This document shows, one piece after another, positions 63,428 through 64,000 of a stretch of 64,000 nt of DNA. Source of the stretch: Paracoccus onubensis (GTDB lineage Bacteria > Pseudomonadota > Alphaproteobacteria > Rhodobacterales > Rhodobacteraceae); the NCBI RefSeq assembly GCF_003591515.1, contig NZ_QZCG01000002.1:62001-126000 (forward strand), given 5' to 3'. A program made the translations under genes and the position numbers. The notes under the pieces were generated by a model that was not told the origin of the DNA, made no database searches, and saw only the letters and a list, made by a program, of their open reading frames with translations. Within the stretch, counting starts at the first letter, position 1. Every line of letters starts with the position of its first letter.

Positions 63428-64000
63428 TTTGTCCTCCCTTTGGACGGTTTTTAAACAAGAGTTCGACATAACGACGAAGGTGGTCGACGCTTTCGATCGC
63501 AAGCGAAGAATCGTTCCCTGCCTTGGCAAGGATGAATGCACCTTGCAGAACCGCCTGCATATGCCGTGCGAGGCTTGCGGCGGTCCAGCTTCCCGATATC
63601 CCGCTTGCCTCCATCGCGGCCTGTATGTCTGGTTCAAGCGTGCTGGTATGCCCGAACATCGATATTGCGCAGGCCTCGCGGATTGCGGGATACTTGGCAT
63701 ATGCCTCTTGCGTCATGGTGCCGATAAGGCAGGTGAACTCCTCAAGCTCCCCCGCAATCAGATCGCGACGAAAGTCGATATAGGCCAGCACCCGGTCCAG
63801 TGGCTCCGCATGATCATGATAGGACGCATTCGCAAATAATTCACTGGTCGTTTCCGCCCAGAATTGCGCGGCCGCCACCCCCAGCGCCTCTTTGCTGGCG
63901 AAATGGTGGAAGAACGCCCCTTTGGTCACGCCGGCAGCCTGACAAAGCTGATCAACGCTGGTGGCGGCGAAACCCTGGGTCCTTATGACGTCACGCGCGG
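63420..64000 (-). CDS. TetR family regulator, N-terminus cut by the window edge
   Basis: The 5' end lies beyond position 64000. The visible frame includes the helix-turn-helix (ATSVDQLCQAAGVTKGAFFH, then HFASKEALG), which continues upstream of the first internal ATG at 63929, so that ATG is not the start. The C-terminal ligand domain ends at 63420, overlapping the SRPBCC gene start. It most likely regulates this three-gene operon. Confidence 0.88.
   Translation of the reverse strand, partial: ARDVIRTQGFAATSVDQLCQAAGVTKGAFFHHFASKEALGVAAAQFWAETTSELFANASYHDHAEPLDRVLAYIDFRRDLIAGELEEFTCLIGTMTQEAYAKYPAIREACAISMFGHTSTLEPDIQAAMEASGISGSWTAASLARHMQAVLQGAFILAKAGNDSSLAIESVDHLRRYVELLFKNRPKGGQND

Overview
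The window looks like chromosome from a Rhodobacterales alphaproteobacterium, most likely Paracoccus or a close relative. The sequence is GC-rich. It carries alphaproteobacterial signature genes: L-malyl-CoA lyase, the Alph_Pro_TM/TSUP pair, the surE-pcm-nlpD operon, UDP-sulfoquinovose synthase, and the yidC-MOSC-engB-argB order. I saw no rRNA, tRNA, CRISPR array, insertion sequence or prophage. There is no gene-free stretch longer than about 300 bases.

1-26 kb is mostly housekeeping and metabolism: surE-pcm-nlpD; a TSUP anion exporter with its Alph_Pro_TM partner; mcl1 (ethylmalonyl-CoA pathway); a D-amino acid aminotransferase; a TM2 protein; an SDR with an atypical active site; rpe; two secreted unknowns; a three-gene signalling operon (LuxR-type regulator, FIST protein, hybrid kinase); sqdB; arfB-nudix; a PiT phosphate permease; pncB/pncA; trhO with a coupled glycosyltransferase; maeB fused to a phosphotransacetylase-like domain; an MFS exporter; and an Anbu proteasome-like peptidase.

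26.3-52.2 kb is the striking part. Two divergent operons share a 71-bp intergenic region. The leftward operon encodes two secreted unknowns, an ExbB-like channel, two ExbD-like proteins (one without the membrane Asp) and a TonB-like protein. The rightward block encodes a DUF1036 protein, a secreted peptidoglycan-binding-like protein, an anchored degenerate LytM plus lytic transglycosylase, a 2539-residue autotransporter, and then TssK, TssL(OmpA), TssM, TagF, PppA and PpkA. No type VI sheath, tube, spike, baseplate or Fha gene is present. The periplasmic domain of the PpkA kinase and the C-terminal domain of the TonB-like protein appear homologous, with two cysteines at identical spacing. I infer one envelope-spanning system: a proton-driven ExbBD-type motor, a phospho-regulated TssKLM complex without a local tail, cell-wall enzymes and a giant surface protein.

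52.2-64 kb returns to core functions: a SixA-type phosphatase, the operon yidC-MOSC-engB-argB, a degenerate EAL protein, ttcA, a DgcA-type flavin/Fe-S oxidoreductase with a divergent TetR regulator and a candidate operator pair, and a TetR-SRPBCC-VOC operon cut by the right edge.
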